Origin: Acidimicrobiia bacterium
GTDB lineage: Bacteria > Actinomycetota > Acidimicrobiia > Acidimicrobiales > Aldehydirespiratoraceae
Length of the DNA: 56,833 nucleotides
NCBI GenBank assembly: GCA_022828135.1
Contig: JAJEJB010000002.1
Location: 1-56,833, forward strand
Direction of reading: 5' to 3'
In this document: positions 1 through 8,025 of the stretch, one piece after another
Numbering within the stretch: position 1 is the first letter of the stretch
Layout of the letters: each line of letters starts with the position of its first letter
Notes under the pieces: model-generated
What the model was told of the DNA's origin: nothing
Database searches by the model: none
What the model saw: the letters and a program-made list of their open reading frames with translations, nothing else
Program-made: the position numbers and the translations under genes

Positions 1-147
1 GCCCGCACCATCGTGCGCATCGGCACCCACGACGACGACACCGACCAACCCGACACCGAGCTGACCCTCACCCTCCAACCATCGGGCGGCTACCAAATAG
101 CCGCCCCCGGATCAGCCACAACAACCATCACCGACAACGACAGCTGA
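1..147 (+). CDS. C-terminal end of a Calx-beta domain protein (partial)
   Basis: The frame is open from the first base and ends with TGA at 145-147, so only the last 48 residues are present. They are rich in Asp and Thr, and the last residues read TTTITDNDS. That is the usual closing strand of a Calx-beta repeat (…ATVTITDND), a calcium-binding beta-sandwich found in large extracellular adhesins and surface proteins. The protein therefore probably ends directly after a Calx-beta repeat, with no visible anchor or sorting signal after it. Function beyond an extracellular repeat protein cannot be judged from this fragment. Confidence 0.7.
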   Translation, partial: ARTIVRIGTHDDDTDQPDTELTLTLQPSGGYQIAAPGSATTTITDNDS

Positions 148-195
148 CCAGCGGTCAGGCATCGCCCTATGTGGCCGCGGCGTGCTCCACCCGCC

Positions 196-300
196 TCAGT
201 AGATGCCCGGGAAGATCCGGTATGGCACTCGCTTCTGGTACTCGTCCCACCTGTCGGGCCCGGTGATGGCTGCCGATCCCGCCGCGGCCTCCGTCGCCGA
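196..300 (-). pseudogene. Possible remnant of a sterol reductase/ICMT-type membrane enzyme C-terminus
   Basis: On the minus strand a short open stretch between an in-frame TAG and a TGA at 196-198 ends in WDEYQKRVPYRIFPGIY. This resembles the extreme C-terminus of ERG4/ERG24-type sterol reductases and related steroid-reductase or isoprenylcysteine methyltransferase-like membrane enzymes, which often end in W..Y...VPYR..PG.(Y/F). The transmembrane body of such an enzyme is absent, so this would be a gene remnant. The call rests on about 17 residues from memory of the family. The rest of the 148-320 gap shows nothing else recognisable. Confidence 0.3.
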
Positions 301-320
301 CCGCTATTGCCGACGCCGCG

Positions 321-1718
321 TCAGGCATCGTCGTCGAACTCTTCGGGCATGAGGACGAACTCGGGGTAGGTCTCTATACCCAGCTCGGCGGTGTCCTGGC
401 CCAGACGCTCCGCTTCCCTGGGCACCCGCAGGCCCATGACCATGTCCATCAGCTTCCACACGATCAGGGAGGAGATGAACGCGAAGGCGCCGATGGCCAC
501 CACGCCGAGCAGCTGCGTGCCGAAGTTGGCGCCGCCCGCGATGCTGGCCGCCAGCGTCCCCCAGATGCCGCACACCAGGTGGGCTGGGATGGCCCCCACC
601 ACGTCGTCGATCTTGAGCTTCTCCAGAGCCTTGATGGCCGCGGTGCAGATCACGCCGCCGATGGCGCCGATGATGATCGCCCACCAGTGCTCGGTGATGT
701 CCGGCGCGGCGGTAATCGAGACCAGACCGGCCAGGGCGCCGTTGAGGCCCGCGAACAGGTCCATGCGGCCGAAGATCGGCCGTGAGACGACCAGGGCGGC
801 CACCACCCCGGCGGCCGCGGCCAGGTTGGTGTTGACCAGGATGTTGCTCATGGCCACCGCGTCGGCCGCGCTGCCCAGCGCCAGCTGCGACCCGCCGTTG
901 AAGCCGAACCAGCCGAGCCACAGGATCAGCACCCCCAGGGTCACCAGCAGCACGTTGGAGGGCGGGGTGGGCTTGACCGTGCCGTTCTTGCGGAACTTGC
1001 CGAGACGGGGCCCGATGACCAGCACGCCGGCCAGGGCGGCCCAGCCGCCGGTGCTGTGAACGATGGTGGAACCGGCGAAGTCCACGAAACCCTGCTCGGC
1101 CAGCCAGCCGCCGCCCCAGTACCAGGATCCGACGATCGGGTAGATGAAGGCGGTCAGGATCAGGGTGAACAGGAAGAACGCCCACATCTTGATCCGCTCC
1201 GCGATGGCGCCCGACACGATCGACGCCGCGGTGGCCACGAACACCATCTGGAAGAACCAGTCCGACATCACCGCGTAGCCGTTGCCGACCACCTCGCCGA
1301 GATGGTCGGCCGCGCCGTCGAGCAGGCCCAACTCGGCGTCGGACGGCCCGTAGAGGAACTGGAACGAGCCGATCACGTCGCCGACCTCGACGTACATCAG
1401 GTTGTAGCCGACGAAGTAGTAGGCCAGACCGGCGATGGAGTAGATGCCGATGTTCTTGAGGCAGATCATCGAGGCGTTCTTGGTGCGCACCGCGCCCGAC
1501 TCCAGCATGGTGAAGCCGGCGCACATCCACATCACCAGCGCGCCCCAGATGAGGAAGGCGAAGGTGTTGAGGATGAACTGCAACTCCTCGCGGGGCAGGC
1601 CCGATGACTCGCCCTGTGCTGTATCGGCCAGGGCGACTGCCGGCAGGGCCACCAAGAGCGCGCCGACGGCCAGCGCAACTCCGGCCGTCTTCAGGCCGCG
1701 TCGTCGAATCAGGGTCAT
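321..1718 (-). CDS. amt: Ammonium transporter Amt
   Basis: 465 residues. It is a membrane channel that takes up ammonium. A basic N-terminus and hydrophobic stretch ending near residue 31 look like a cleaved signal peptide, followed by the multi-helix Amt core. The twin pore histidines are visible as His221 (STIVHSTGG) and His380 (IPAHLVCGIWG), and FTMLESGAVR is typical of the first helices. A strong ribosome binding site, GGGAGG, lies at 1727-1732, 8 nt before the ATG, so this gene is translated from a leadered message, unlike many neighbours. No GlnK/GlnB gene is next to it. It follows fabH on the same strand after 48 nt. Confidence 0.95.
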   Translation of the reverse strand: MTLIRRRGLKTAGVALAVGALLVALPAVALADTAQGESSGLPREELQFILNTFAFLIWGALVMWMCAGFTMLESGAVRTKNASMICLKNIGIYSIAGLAYYFVGYNLMYVEVGDVIGSFQFLYGPSDAELGLLDGAADHLGEVVGNGYAVMSDWFFQMVFVATAASIVSGAIAERIKMWAFFLFTLILTAFIYPIVGSWYWGGGWLAEQGFVDFAGSTIVHSTGGWAALAGVLVIGPRLGKFRKNGTVKPTPPSNVLLVTLGVLILWLGWFGFNGGSQLALGSAADAVAMSNILVNTNLAAAAGVVAALVVSRPIFGRMDLFAGLNGALAGLVSITAAPDITEHWWAIIIGAIGGVICTAAIKALEKLKIDDVVGAIPAHLVCGIWGTLAASIAGGANFGTQLLGVVAIGAFAFISSLIVWKLMDMVMGLRVPREAERLGQDTAELGIETYPEFVLMPEEFDDDA

Positions 1719-1766
1719 GCGGGTGCCTCCCTCGTGTCTAGGAATAGGCCAAGACCGGCCGCGACA

Positions 1767-2900
1767 TTAGCAGTAGGAACCAGTCTCAGTCGGTTCGGCT
1801 GCGGCGTGCAGCGGCGCGTAGAAGTCGCGGTTGGAGGCCAGCAGGTCGAACACCGTCTCGTCGCAGGGGGGCAGCGTCGCGTCGGACACTCCGAGTGGCG
1901 TCACCCGCTCGCCCCAGCGGGTGACGGTGGACCCCCAGGTGACGCCCCCGCCGAACGCGGTCTGCACCACGATGGAGCCCGGTTGGATCAGCCCGCTCTC
2001 CAGGCCGTCGCACAGCGCCATGGGCACCGACGCGGCCGCCGAGTTGCCGTGGGTGGCGATGTTGAGCACCACCCGGCCGGGGTCTATGCCGAGGCGGCGG
2101 CCCGCAGCGGTGATGATCCGCTCGTTGGCCTGATGGGGGATGACCGCGTCAACGTCGTCGAGGCTGAGTCCGGCCCGGTCCACCGCCCGGCGCACCGACC
2201 GCTCGATGCCCTGCACCGCGATCTTGAACACGGCCTGGCCGTCGAAGTGGAGGCGGTGCATGAACGGGTCTCGGATCTGGCTCAGCTCGCCGCGGGTGCC
2301 CAGCGTCGGGAACACCATGGTGCGACCGGCCCCGCCGTCGGCGCCGAGATCGGTGCTCAGCACCCCGTCGCCGTCCTCCGACGGCTCCAGCACCGCGGCG
2401 CCCGCGCCGTCCCCGAACAGGATGCAGGTGGCCCGGTCCCAGTAGTCCATCACCCAGTGCAGCTTCTCGGCCCCGACCAGCAGCACCCGCTCGGCCACCC
2501 CGGAGGTGATCATCGACGACGCCGTGGTCGTGCCGTAGATCCAGCCGCTGCACGCCGCGTTGAGGTCGAAGGCGGCCGCGTTCACCGCCTCCAGGCGCTC
2601 CTGGAGCACGCAGGCGTTGCTCGGGCAGGTGATCTCGGGCGTGACCGTGGCCAGGATCAGCATGTCGACGTCGGCGGGCTCCAGGCCGGCCGCGGCCAGC
2701 GCCTGGCGGGCGGCCACCTCGGCGAGATCGGTGGTCTCCACGTGGGAGATGCCGCGCTCGTGGATGCCGGTGCGCTCCACGATCCAGTCGTCGTCGGTGT
2801 CGACCAGTTCCTCGAGGTCGGCGTTGGTGAGCTTCACCGGGGGCACGCACTTGCCCCAGCCGGTGAACGTGGCCCTTATCGTCACCTCCGGCGCCCTCAC
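1767..2900 (-). CDS. fabH: 3-oxoacyl-ACP synthase III (KAS III) family protein
   Basis: Thiolase-fold condensing enzyme of the FabH type, which joins an acyl-CoA to malonyl-ACP to start fatty acid synthesis or a related pathway. The catalytic triad is visible: Cys in NAACSGW, His in IPHQANERI and Asn in ATHGNSAAA. The chosen GTG start (2898-2900) overlaps the TGA of the upstream M20 gene as GTGA, suggesting translational coupling. A GTG five codons later (2885) is the alternative and would give VTIRATFTGWG as N-terminus. Length is about 377 residues, slightly longer than the classical 317-335, mainly through a C-terminal extension (SDATLPPCDETVFDLL). It may be a specialised FabH-like enzyme and not the main housekeeping one. 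Confidence 0.88.
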   Translation of the reverse strand: MRAPEVTIRATFTGWGKCVPPVKLTNADLEELVDTDDDWIVERTGIHERGISHVETTDLAEVAARQALAAAGLEPADVDMLILATVTPEITCPSNACVLQERLEAVNAAAFDLNAACSGWIYGTTTASSMITSGVAERVLLVGAEKLHWVMDYWDRATCILFGDGAGAAVLEPSEDGDGVLSTDLGADGGAGRTMVFPTLGTRGELSQIRDPFMHRLHFDGQAVFKIAVQGIERSVRRAVDRAGLSLDDVDAVIPHQANERIITAAGRRLGIDPGRVVLNIATHGNSAAASVPMALCDGLESGLIQPGSIVVQTAFGGGVTWGSTVTRWGERVTPLGVSDATLPPCDETVFDLLASNRDFYAPLHAAAEPTETGSYC

Positions 2901-4153
2901 ACGCCCTCGGTGGCCAGAGTGACCACCGTGTTGAGCAGCACGTTGGCTCCGGCAATGAGATCGTCGGGCTCGGTGAATTCGGCCGGGTTGTGGCTGATGC
3001 CCTTCACGCTGGGTACGAACACCATTCCCGCCGGGCACACCGCGGCCAGGATCTGGGCGTCGTGTCCCGCCCCCGACGGCATCCTCCGCACCGACAGCCC
3101 CAGCGCCGAGGCGTTGGACTCGACCAGTTCCACGACCCGGGGATCGAACACCACCGGCTCGAAGCGGGCCACCCACTTGGTGTCGATCTCGACATCCTCG
3201 GAGTCGGCTATTCGCCTTACCTCGGTTAGTAGGCGCCGTTCGGCCGACTGGAGGTCGTCGTCGTCGGTGTTGCGCAGGTCGATGATGAGCTTGGCCCGGG
3301 CCGCCACCACGTTCACAAGGTCGGGGTGCAGCCTCAGGGCCCCGACCGTCCCTACCTGGGTGCCGCCCATCTCGTCGGCGATGCGCCGCACCGCCACCAC
3401 CAGCTCGCCCGCGGCCAGTCCTGCGTCGCGCCGCATGCTCATCGGGGTTGTGCCCGCATGGTTCGACTGGCCGGTGATGTTCACCTCGGTCCAGGAGATG
3501 CCCTGGACGCCGGTGACCGCACCGATGCGCATGCCGTCGCGCTCCAGTACCGGCCCCTGCTCGATGTGCAGCTCCACGAAGGCATAGGGAGCCGGTCCCG
3601 GGCACGGCGTCGGGCCCCGGTAGCCGATGCGGTCCAGTTCGTCCCCGACCGCGACCCCGTCGGCGTCGGTGGTCGACATGGCCTCCTCGGTGGTGAGCCC
3701 TCCCGTGTAGCAGAGGCTGCCCATCATGTCGGGCGGGAAGCGGGAGCCCTCCTCGTTGGTGAAGAAGGCCGCGGCCAGCGGGCGCTCGAGGCCGATGCCA
3801 CTCTCGATGGCGGTCTCGATCACCTCCAGCGCGGCCAGCACGCCCAGGTTGCCGTCGTATTTGCCGCCGGTGGCCACGGTGTCGATATGGGAGCCCATCA
3901 TCACCGGCGGGCCGCTGCCGGTGTCGGGCTGCACGGCCACGACGTTTCCGATGGTGTCGATGCTCACTTCGAGGCCGAGGTCGCGCATCCAGGTGACCAC
4001 CAGGTCACGGCCCTCCTTGTCGGCGTCGGTCAGGGCGAGGCGATTGTTGCCCCCTCCGGGGATCGGTCCGATCTCGGCCAGGTCCCACAGCCGTTGCAGC
4101 AGGCGCTGGCCGTTGACCTCCAGGATCTGTCGATCTCCGCCGGGACCGGCCAT
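2897..4153 (-). CDS. M20 family Zn-dependent amidohydrolase (N-carbamoyl-L-amino acid hydrolase / allantoate amidohydrolase type)
   Basis: 418 residues. The family hydrolyses ureido or carbamoyl groups, releasing ammonia and CO2. Metal-ligand motifs of the hydantoinase/carbamoylase branch are present: GSHIDTVATGGKYDGNLGV and, further on, FTNEEGSRFPPDMMGS, plus HIEQGPVLE and GQSNHAGTTPM of the lid/dimerisation region. The late metal ligand appears in ISHNPAEF. The start is supported by a TAGCCT box 8 nt upstream of the ATG. The substrate cannot be told from sequence (allantoate, ureidoglycine, N-carbamoyl-amino acid or beta-ureidopropionate are options). It lies beside an ammonium transporter and amidase genes, which suggests nitrogen salvage. 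Confidence 0.9.
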   Translation of the reverse strand: MAGPGGDRQILEVNGQRLLQRLWDLAEIGPIPGGGNNRLALTDADKEGRDLVVTWMRDLGLEVSIDTIGNVVAVQPDTGSGPPVMMGSHIDTVATGGKYDGNLGVLAALEVIETAIESGIGLERPLAAAFFTNEEGSRFPPDMMGSLCYTGGLTTEEAMSTTDADGVAVGDELDRIGYRGPTPCPGPAPYAFVELHIEQGPVLERDGMRIGAVTGVQGISWTEVNITGQSNHAGTTPMSMRRDAGLAAGELVVAVRRIADEMGGTQVGTVGALRLHPDLVNVVAARAKLIIDLRNTDDDDLQSAERRLLTEVRRIADSEDVEIDTKWVARFEPVVFDPRVVELVESNASALGLSVRRMPSGAGHDAQILAAVCPAGMVFVPSVKGISHNPAEFTEPDDLIAGANVLLNTVVTLATEGV

Positions 4154-4161
4154 GGCGGGCG

Positions 4162-4167
4162 AGGCTA
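4162..4167 (-). promoter_or_regulatory. -10 box of the M20 amidohydrolase gene (leaderless type)
   Basis: TAGCCT read on the minus strand, followed by 8 nt and the ATG at 4153. No ribosome binding site fits between them, so transcription probably starts at or beside the start codon. Confidence 0.6.
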
Positions 4168-4203
4168 GTCGGGACTCGGGTGTTCAGTGACCTCGCAAGG
4201 GTG

Positions 4204-5025
4204 CTACTCGGCCAGGAAGTCCAGGATCGCGGTCAGCGAATCCTCCTGCTGCTCGATGTAGTGCCCGTGGCCGCTGCCCTCGAAGACGACCAGCCGGGCG
4301 TTGGGCAGATTCTCCGCGACGTACCGGGCGCCGGCCCCGCCCGGACCCGCGTCCAGCGGCGTGAGCACGTCCTCCGACCCCACCATCACCAGCGTCGGCG
4401 CGGTCACGTCGCCCAGCCGGGCGGTGACGTCGGCGTCGATCATGGCCTGGCAGGCATCGATGAACACGTCGGTGCCCACGTTGCGGGCGGTGACCTCCTG
4501 CATCAGGTCCAGGCCTTCGTCGCCGCCGTCGGGGCCATCGAGGAAGGCGCGCGAGAAGGCGTGGGTGAGCAGCTGCTCGGCCAGTTCTCTCGACGCCACC
4601 CCGTAGGCGCGGGCCAGACTCTGCCAGATCCGGAACTGGAGCACTCCCATGCGGTCGCACCGGCCCACGGCCCCCGCCCCGAGGAGCAGCTTGTCGACCC
4701 TGTCGGGATAGCGGGCCGCGAAGTTCACGGCGATGAAGCTGCCCATCGACCCGCCGTGGATGTGGGCCCGTTCCAGCTCCAGCGCGTCCATCAGCCCGGC
4801 CAGGTCGTCGCTCCACGTGTCGAGCGTGTAGCGCTGAGCGGGACGATCACTGCTGCCGTATCCCCGGTGGTCGTAGTCGAGCACCCGGTAGTGCTGCGAC
4901 AGGCCCGGCGTGATGGTGGCGTACCCCTCGTGGGCGCTGACGGCGCCGCCGATCTGGACGACGGTGGAGCCCTCGCCGGTGAACTCGTACCAGATGTCGA
5001 CTCCGTTTACCTTGACCTTTGGCAT
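4204..5025 (-). CDS. Alpha/beta hydrolase
   Basis: 273 residues with a single alpha/beta-hydrolase fold. The nucleophile elbow is HGGSMGS (Ser of G-x-S-x-G), the oxyanion region is IGGAVSAHEG, DHRGYGSSDRP is the usual strand-4 segment, and the catalytic His is in GSGHGHYIEQ near the C-terminus. The acid is likely the Asp in VGSEDVLTPLD. GGGAGG-like sequence upstream of the ATG (5033-5038 region) is a plausible ribosome binding site. The substrate is unknown. It is divergent from the ridA-amidase genes and may act with them, as RutD accompanies RutC in pyrimidine nitrogen salvage, but this is only analogy. Confidence 0.85.
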   Translation of the reverse strand: MPKVKVNGVDIWYEFTGEGSTVVQIGGAVSAHEGYATITPGLSQHYRVLDYDHRGYGSSDRPAQRYTLDTWSDDLAGLMDALELERAHIHGGSMGSFIAVNFAARYPDRVDKLLLGAGAVGRCDRMGVLQFRIWQSLARAYGVASRELAEQLLTHAFSRAFLDGPDGGDEGLDLMQEVTARNVGTDVFIDACQAMIDADVTARLGDVTAPTLVMVGSEDVLTPLDAGPGGAGARYVAENLPNARLVVFEGSGHGHYIEQQEDSLTAILDFLAE

Positions 5026-5103
5026 CGGCGACCTCCCAGACGAACTGTCCCCGGCCCACGCTCCTGGCTCGGACCGGGTGCGGATGGTGGCTGGACGGCA
5101 GCC

Positions 5104-5109
5104 TATATT
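5104..5109 (+). promoter_or_regulatory. -10 box of ridA (leaderless type)
   Basis: TATATT followed by 7 nt and GTG at 5117. The position supports GTG 5117 as the ridA start over the upstream in-frame ATG at 5084. Confidence 0.6.
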
Positions 5110-5116
5110 GACCGCC

Positions 5117-5518
5117 GTGCCGCTGGAATCCGTAGTGGACGTGCCCGGGCTGTGCCCGCCGCCCGAGCCGTACTCCTACGCGGTGCGAGCCGGCGACACC
5201 CTCTACCTGGCCGGCCAGGTCGCCCTGGACGAGGCCGGCGAAGTCGTGGGGACCACCGTCACCGAGCAGGCCCGGCAGGTGTGGGACAACATCGCCAGCG
5301 TGCTGGACGCCTCGGGCAGCTCGATCGCCGACGTGGTCAAGATCACGTACTTCATGCAGGACGTGCGGGAGATCGCCGAGGAGATCGAGGTTCGCCGCGA
5401 TGTGTTCGCGGGCCGCCCGTTCCCGGCCGTCACGGCCTGCCAGGCCGCAGCCCTCGGCCTGCCCGGCCTCAAGATGGAGGTGGACGTGATCGCGGTGATC
5501 GGCGCCGGCAGTGGGTGA
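5117..5518 (+). CDS. ridA: RidA/YjgF/UK114 family protein
   Basis: 133 residues, the standard family length. RidA proteins hydrolyse reactive enamine/imine intermediates to ketones and ammonia, and close relatives (RutC) act in pyrimidine breakdown. YSYAVRAGDTLYLAGQVALD is the family's N-terminal signature, and KITYFMQDVREI and VTACQAAALGLPGLKMEVDVIA carry its later conserved strands. The conserved Arg of the signature R-x-x-x-x-x-F-P region appears in RRDVFAGRPFPAV. The next gene starts inside its last codons, so the two are likely co-translated with the amidase below. Confidence 0.9.
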   Translation: MPLESVVDVPGLCPPPEPYSYAVRAGDTLYLAGQVALDEAGEVVGTTVTEQARQVWDNIASVLDASGSSIADVVKITYFMQDVREIAEEIEVRRDVFAGRPFPAVTACQAAALGLPGLKMEVDVIAVIGAGSG

Positions 5519-5726
5519 GGGCGGCGGGCCCGACCCGGTCGAGTTGGTGGCCGCCCGCCTGCGGGAGCTCGGGCTCGACCACCCGGCCATAGACCCAGCC
5601 GAGACGGCGGCCGACCTGGCCGGCCGGATCGCCGCGAGCGCCAGCCTCGACATCCTGGTGTCGGAGAGCGGTGGGCTGGACCCCACCGCCTTCGATCCGA
5701 GCTGGCCCGCCGAGCACCCGGACTAA
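5511..5726 (+). CDS. AtzG/GatC-like small subunit preceding an amidase
   Basis: 71 residues from a GTG that overlaps the 3' end of ridA by 8 nt. It is acidic and largely helical (VELVAARLRELGLDHPAI, AADLAGRIAAS), ending in LDPTAFDPSWP. Its size, its position immediately before an amidase (3 nt gap) and its tail ending in acidic/Pro/Phe residues match the AtzG-like (DUF4089) proteins, which resemble GatC and bind the amidase AtzE. The assignment rests on context and general shape, since the sequence itself is poorly conserved. It is probably an obligate partner of the next protein. Confidence 0.6.
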   Translation: MGEGGGPDPVELVAARLRELGLDHPAIDPAETAADLAGRIAASASLDILVSESGGLDPTAFDPSWPAEHPD

Positions 5727-5729
5727 CCG

Positions 5730-7124
5730 ATGACCACCATCCCGGAGGCTGCGGGGGCGCTGCGGTCGGGCCGTATGACCAGCCGGGCGCTCACCGAAGC
5801 GAGCCTGGCTGCCGCGGCCGCGCTCGACGGCGAGTTGGCCGCCTTCGTGGCACTGGACCCCGACGGCGCGTTGGAAGCCGCCGACCGGGCGGACCAGGCG
5901 ATCGCCGCGGGACGCGACCTCGGGCCGCTGATGGGCGTGCCGGTGGGGATCAAGGACATCGTCGACGTGGCCGGCCTGCCCACCAGATGTGGCTCGCCCG
6001 CCTACCCGGCGACACCGGCCGCGACCGACGCCACCTTGGTTCGGCGCCTGCGCCGAGGCGGCGCGGTCATCGTGGGCAAGACGACAACCCACGAACTGGC
6101 GTGCGGCGTCTACAGCCCGCCGGTCTCCAATCCCTGGGACCTGGGCCGGATACCCGGCGGGTCCAGCGGCGGCTCGGGCGCCGCGGTGGCGGCCGGGATC
6201 GTGCCCATGGCCATCGGCAGCGACACCGGTGGCTCGATCCGCATCCCTGCCTCGCTGTGCGGAACGGTGGGGCTGAAGGCCACCTACGGGCGGGTGTCGC
6301 GCGCCGGGGTGGCCGCTCTGGCGTGGTCGCTCGACCACCTAGGACCCCTCACCGCCACCGTGGCCGGCAGTGCCGCCGCCCTCGAGGTCCTCGCCGGACC
6401 GGACCCGCTGGATCCCTCGGCCTCGTCGAGGCCCGTGCCCCAGTACACCAGCGGCCTGGACCGCGGCGTCGACGGGTTGAGGATCGGGGTGCTCAGCGGT
6501 GCGCCGTTGGAGCCCATGCAGCCCGACGTCGCCGAATCGTTCGCGAGCGCGGCCGGCCTGCTCGGCGCCCACGGTGCAGCCATGGTCGGTGTGGAGGTGC
6601 CCGAACTGGAGCACGGCCTGGCTGCGGAGTTCGGGATCGTCGCCCCCGAGGCCGGCGCCTACCACCGGGGGCTCGTGCGCAGCCGCCCCGACCAGATCGA
6701 CCCCGGCATCCGCACGCTGCTGGTGGCCGGCCTGATGCTGGAACCGGAGCACTACTTCAAGGCGTTGCAGGCCCGCCGGGCCATCGCCGACGCCCTGCGC
6801 CGCGTGTTCGTGGAGAACGGGCTCGACGCCCTGCTCACCCCGACCCTGCCGGCGACCGCCGCGCCCAAGGACGCGGACGACTTCCTGTTCGGAGATTCCG
6901 CCGAGCCGGTGACGCTGGCCTACGTGCGGACCACGGGCCCGTTCAACCTGTCCGGTCTGCCCGCCCTGTCGGTGCCCGCCGGCTTCGACCGCGACGGTCT
7001 GCCCATCGGACTGCAGATCGCGGCAGCGCCGTTCGACGAGGAGACGGCACTCCGAGTCGGCGCCTGTTTCGAAGCGGCGGCGGGCATCCGGGGCCGGCGG
7101 CCGCCCACCCACGCGTCAGGCTGA
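5730..7124 (+). CDS. Amidase signature family enzyme (AtzE/GatA-like)
   Basis: 464 residues. The Ser-cisSer-Lys catalytic triad is visible: Lys in [10 protein letters not shown], the Gly/Ser-rich signature [14 protein letters not shown] with the cis-Ser, and the nucleophilic Ser in [12 protein letters not shown]. Such enzymes hydrolyse small amides to a carboxylate and ammonia. The partner gene just before it and its length favour the AtzE branch over housekeeping GatA; no gatB or canonical gatC is nearby. The C-terminal [17 protein letters not shown] is the family's usual late motif. The substrate is not determined. Confidence 0.9.
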   Translation: MTTIPEAAGALRSGRMTSRALTEASLAAAAALDGELAAFVALDPDGALEAADRADQAIAAGRDLGPLMGVPVGIKDIVDVAGLPTRCGSPAYPATPAATDATLVRRLRRGGAVIVGKTTTHELACGVYSPPVSNPWDLGRIPGGSSGGSGAAVAAGIVPMAIGSDTGGSIRIPASLCGTVGLKATYGRVSRAGVAALAWSLDHLGPLTATVAGSAAALEVLAGPDPLDPSASSRPVPQYTSGLDRGVDGLRIGVLSGAPLEPMQPDVAESFASAAGLLGAHGAAMVGVEVPELEHGLAAEFGIVAPEAGAYHRGLVRSRPDQIDPGIRTLLVAGLMLEPEHYFKALQARRAIADALRRVFVENGLDALLTPTLPATAAPKDADDFLFGDSAEPVTLAYVRTTGPFNLSGLPALSVPAGFDRDGLPIGLQIAAAPFDEETALRVGACFEAAAGIRGRRPPTHASG

Positions 7125-7149
7125 GCCGAGACAAGAAAGGACGTCCTCG

Positions 7150-7980
7150 ATGCCCTTCGTCAACCTGCCCAACGGGATAGAGATGTACTACCAGGTCGAG
7201 GGAACCGGAGACCCACTGCTGCTCATCATGGGCACGGCCGCCGATCACACCACTTGGGCCGCGCAGGTGGAGGCCTACCGGCACCACTACACGGTCATCA
7301 CCTACGACGCCCGGGGCACGGGACGGTCCACCCATCCGCCCGATGTCAACGACTACTCGATGCGCATCCTGGCCGACGACGCGGCCGCGCTCTGTGACAG
7401 CCTCGGGGTGGAGCGAGCCCACGTCTCGGGCCTGTCCCTCGGGTCGGCCACCGCCCAGGAACTCGCCATCAACCACCCCGGCCTGGTGGCCACCCTGCAG
7501 ATGCATTGCACCTGGGGCCGCTCCGACGAGTGGTTCATCCGCATGATCGACACCAACGAGACCTACATCCTTCACGACGATCCCGCCGGGTACATCCGAA
7601 CCGCCCTGCTGTGGGTGGCCAGCCCGACGTTCATCAACGACCAGCCGGACGATGTCGAGGCCTTCGAGCGGGGCTTCATCATCGACAATCCTCATCCGCC
7701 CTCCAAGGCCGGGATGCTCGGCCACTTCCATGCCGACAAGACCCATGACGCGCTCGACCGGCTCGGCTCCATCGAGGTGCCCACCCTGATCACCTCGGGC
7801 GAGGTGGACTGGCAGGTGCCGACCCGCTACGGGCTGGCGGTCCAGCAAGCCATTCCGGGCTCGACCATGCACGTTTTCCGCGGCCCCCACTCCAGCCACA
7901 TCGCCTTCCACGAGATGGTCGACGAGTGGAACGCATTCACCCTCGGCTGGCTCGACCGCCAGGCTCGCATCACCGGCTGA
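7150..7980 (+). CDS. Alpha/beta hydrolase (3-oxoadipate enol-lactonase-like)
   Basis: 276 residues. The nucleophile elbow is SGLSLGSATAQE, DARGTGRS is the strand-4 motif, LLLIMGTAADHTTW resembles the HG/oxyanion region, and the catalytic His lies in GPHSSHIAFHE. An Asp in SGEVDWQVP is the probable acid. AAAGGA at 7136-7141 upstream of ATG 7150 is a fair ribosome binding site. It follows the amidase by 25 nt and is probably in the same operon. The overall pattern resembles the PcaD/enol-lactonase branch, but it sits in no aromatic-degradation cluster here, so the substrate is open. Confidence 0.85.
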   Translation: MPFVNLPNGIEMYYQVEGTGDPLLLIMGTAADHTTWAAQVEAYRHHYTVITYDARGTGRSTHPPDVNDYSMRILADDAAALCDSLGVERAHVSGLSLGSATAQELAINHPGLVATLQMHCTWGRSDEWFIRMIDTNETYILHDDPAGYIRTALLWVASPTFINDQPDDVEAFERGFIIDNPHPPSKAGMLGHFHADKTHDALDRLGSIEVPTLITSGEVDWQVPTRYGLAVQQAIPGSTMHVFRGPHSSHIAFHEMVDEWNAFTLGWLDRQARITG

Positions 7981-8025
7981 GCCCGCCGTCATGACGCCCG
8001 CTGGGCCCGCTGCCCTGACGCCTGC

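Noticed and set aside
304..1530. Long open frame antisense/alternate to amt with Arg-rich product
   Set aside because: It lies in an off-frame of amt; its composition (Arg, Gly, His) is the typical shadow of a high-GC gene and shows no family motif.
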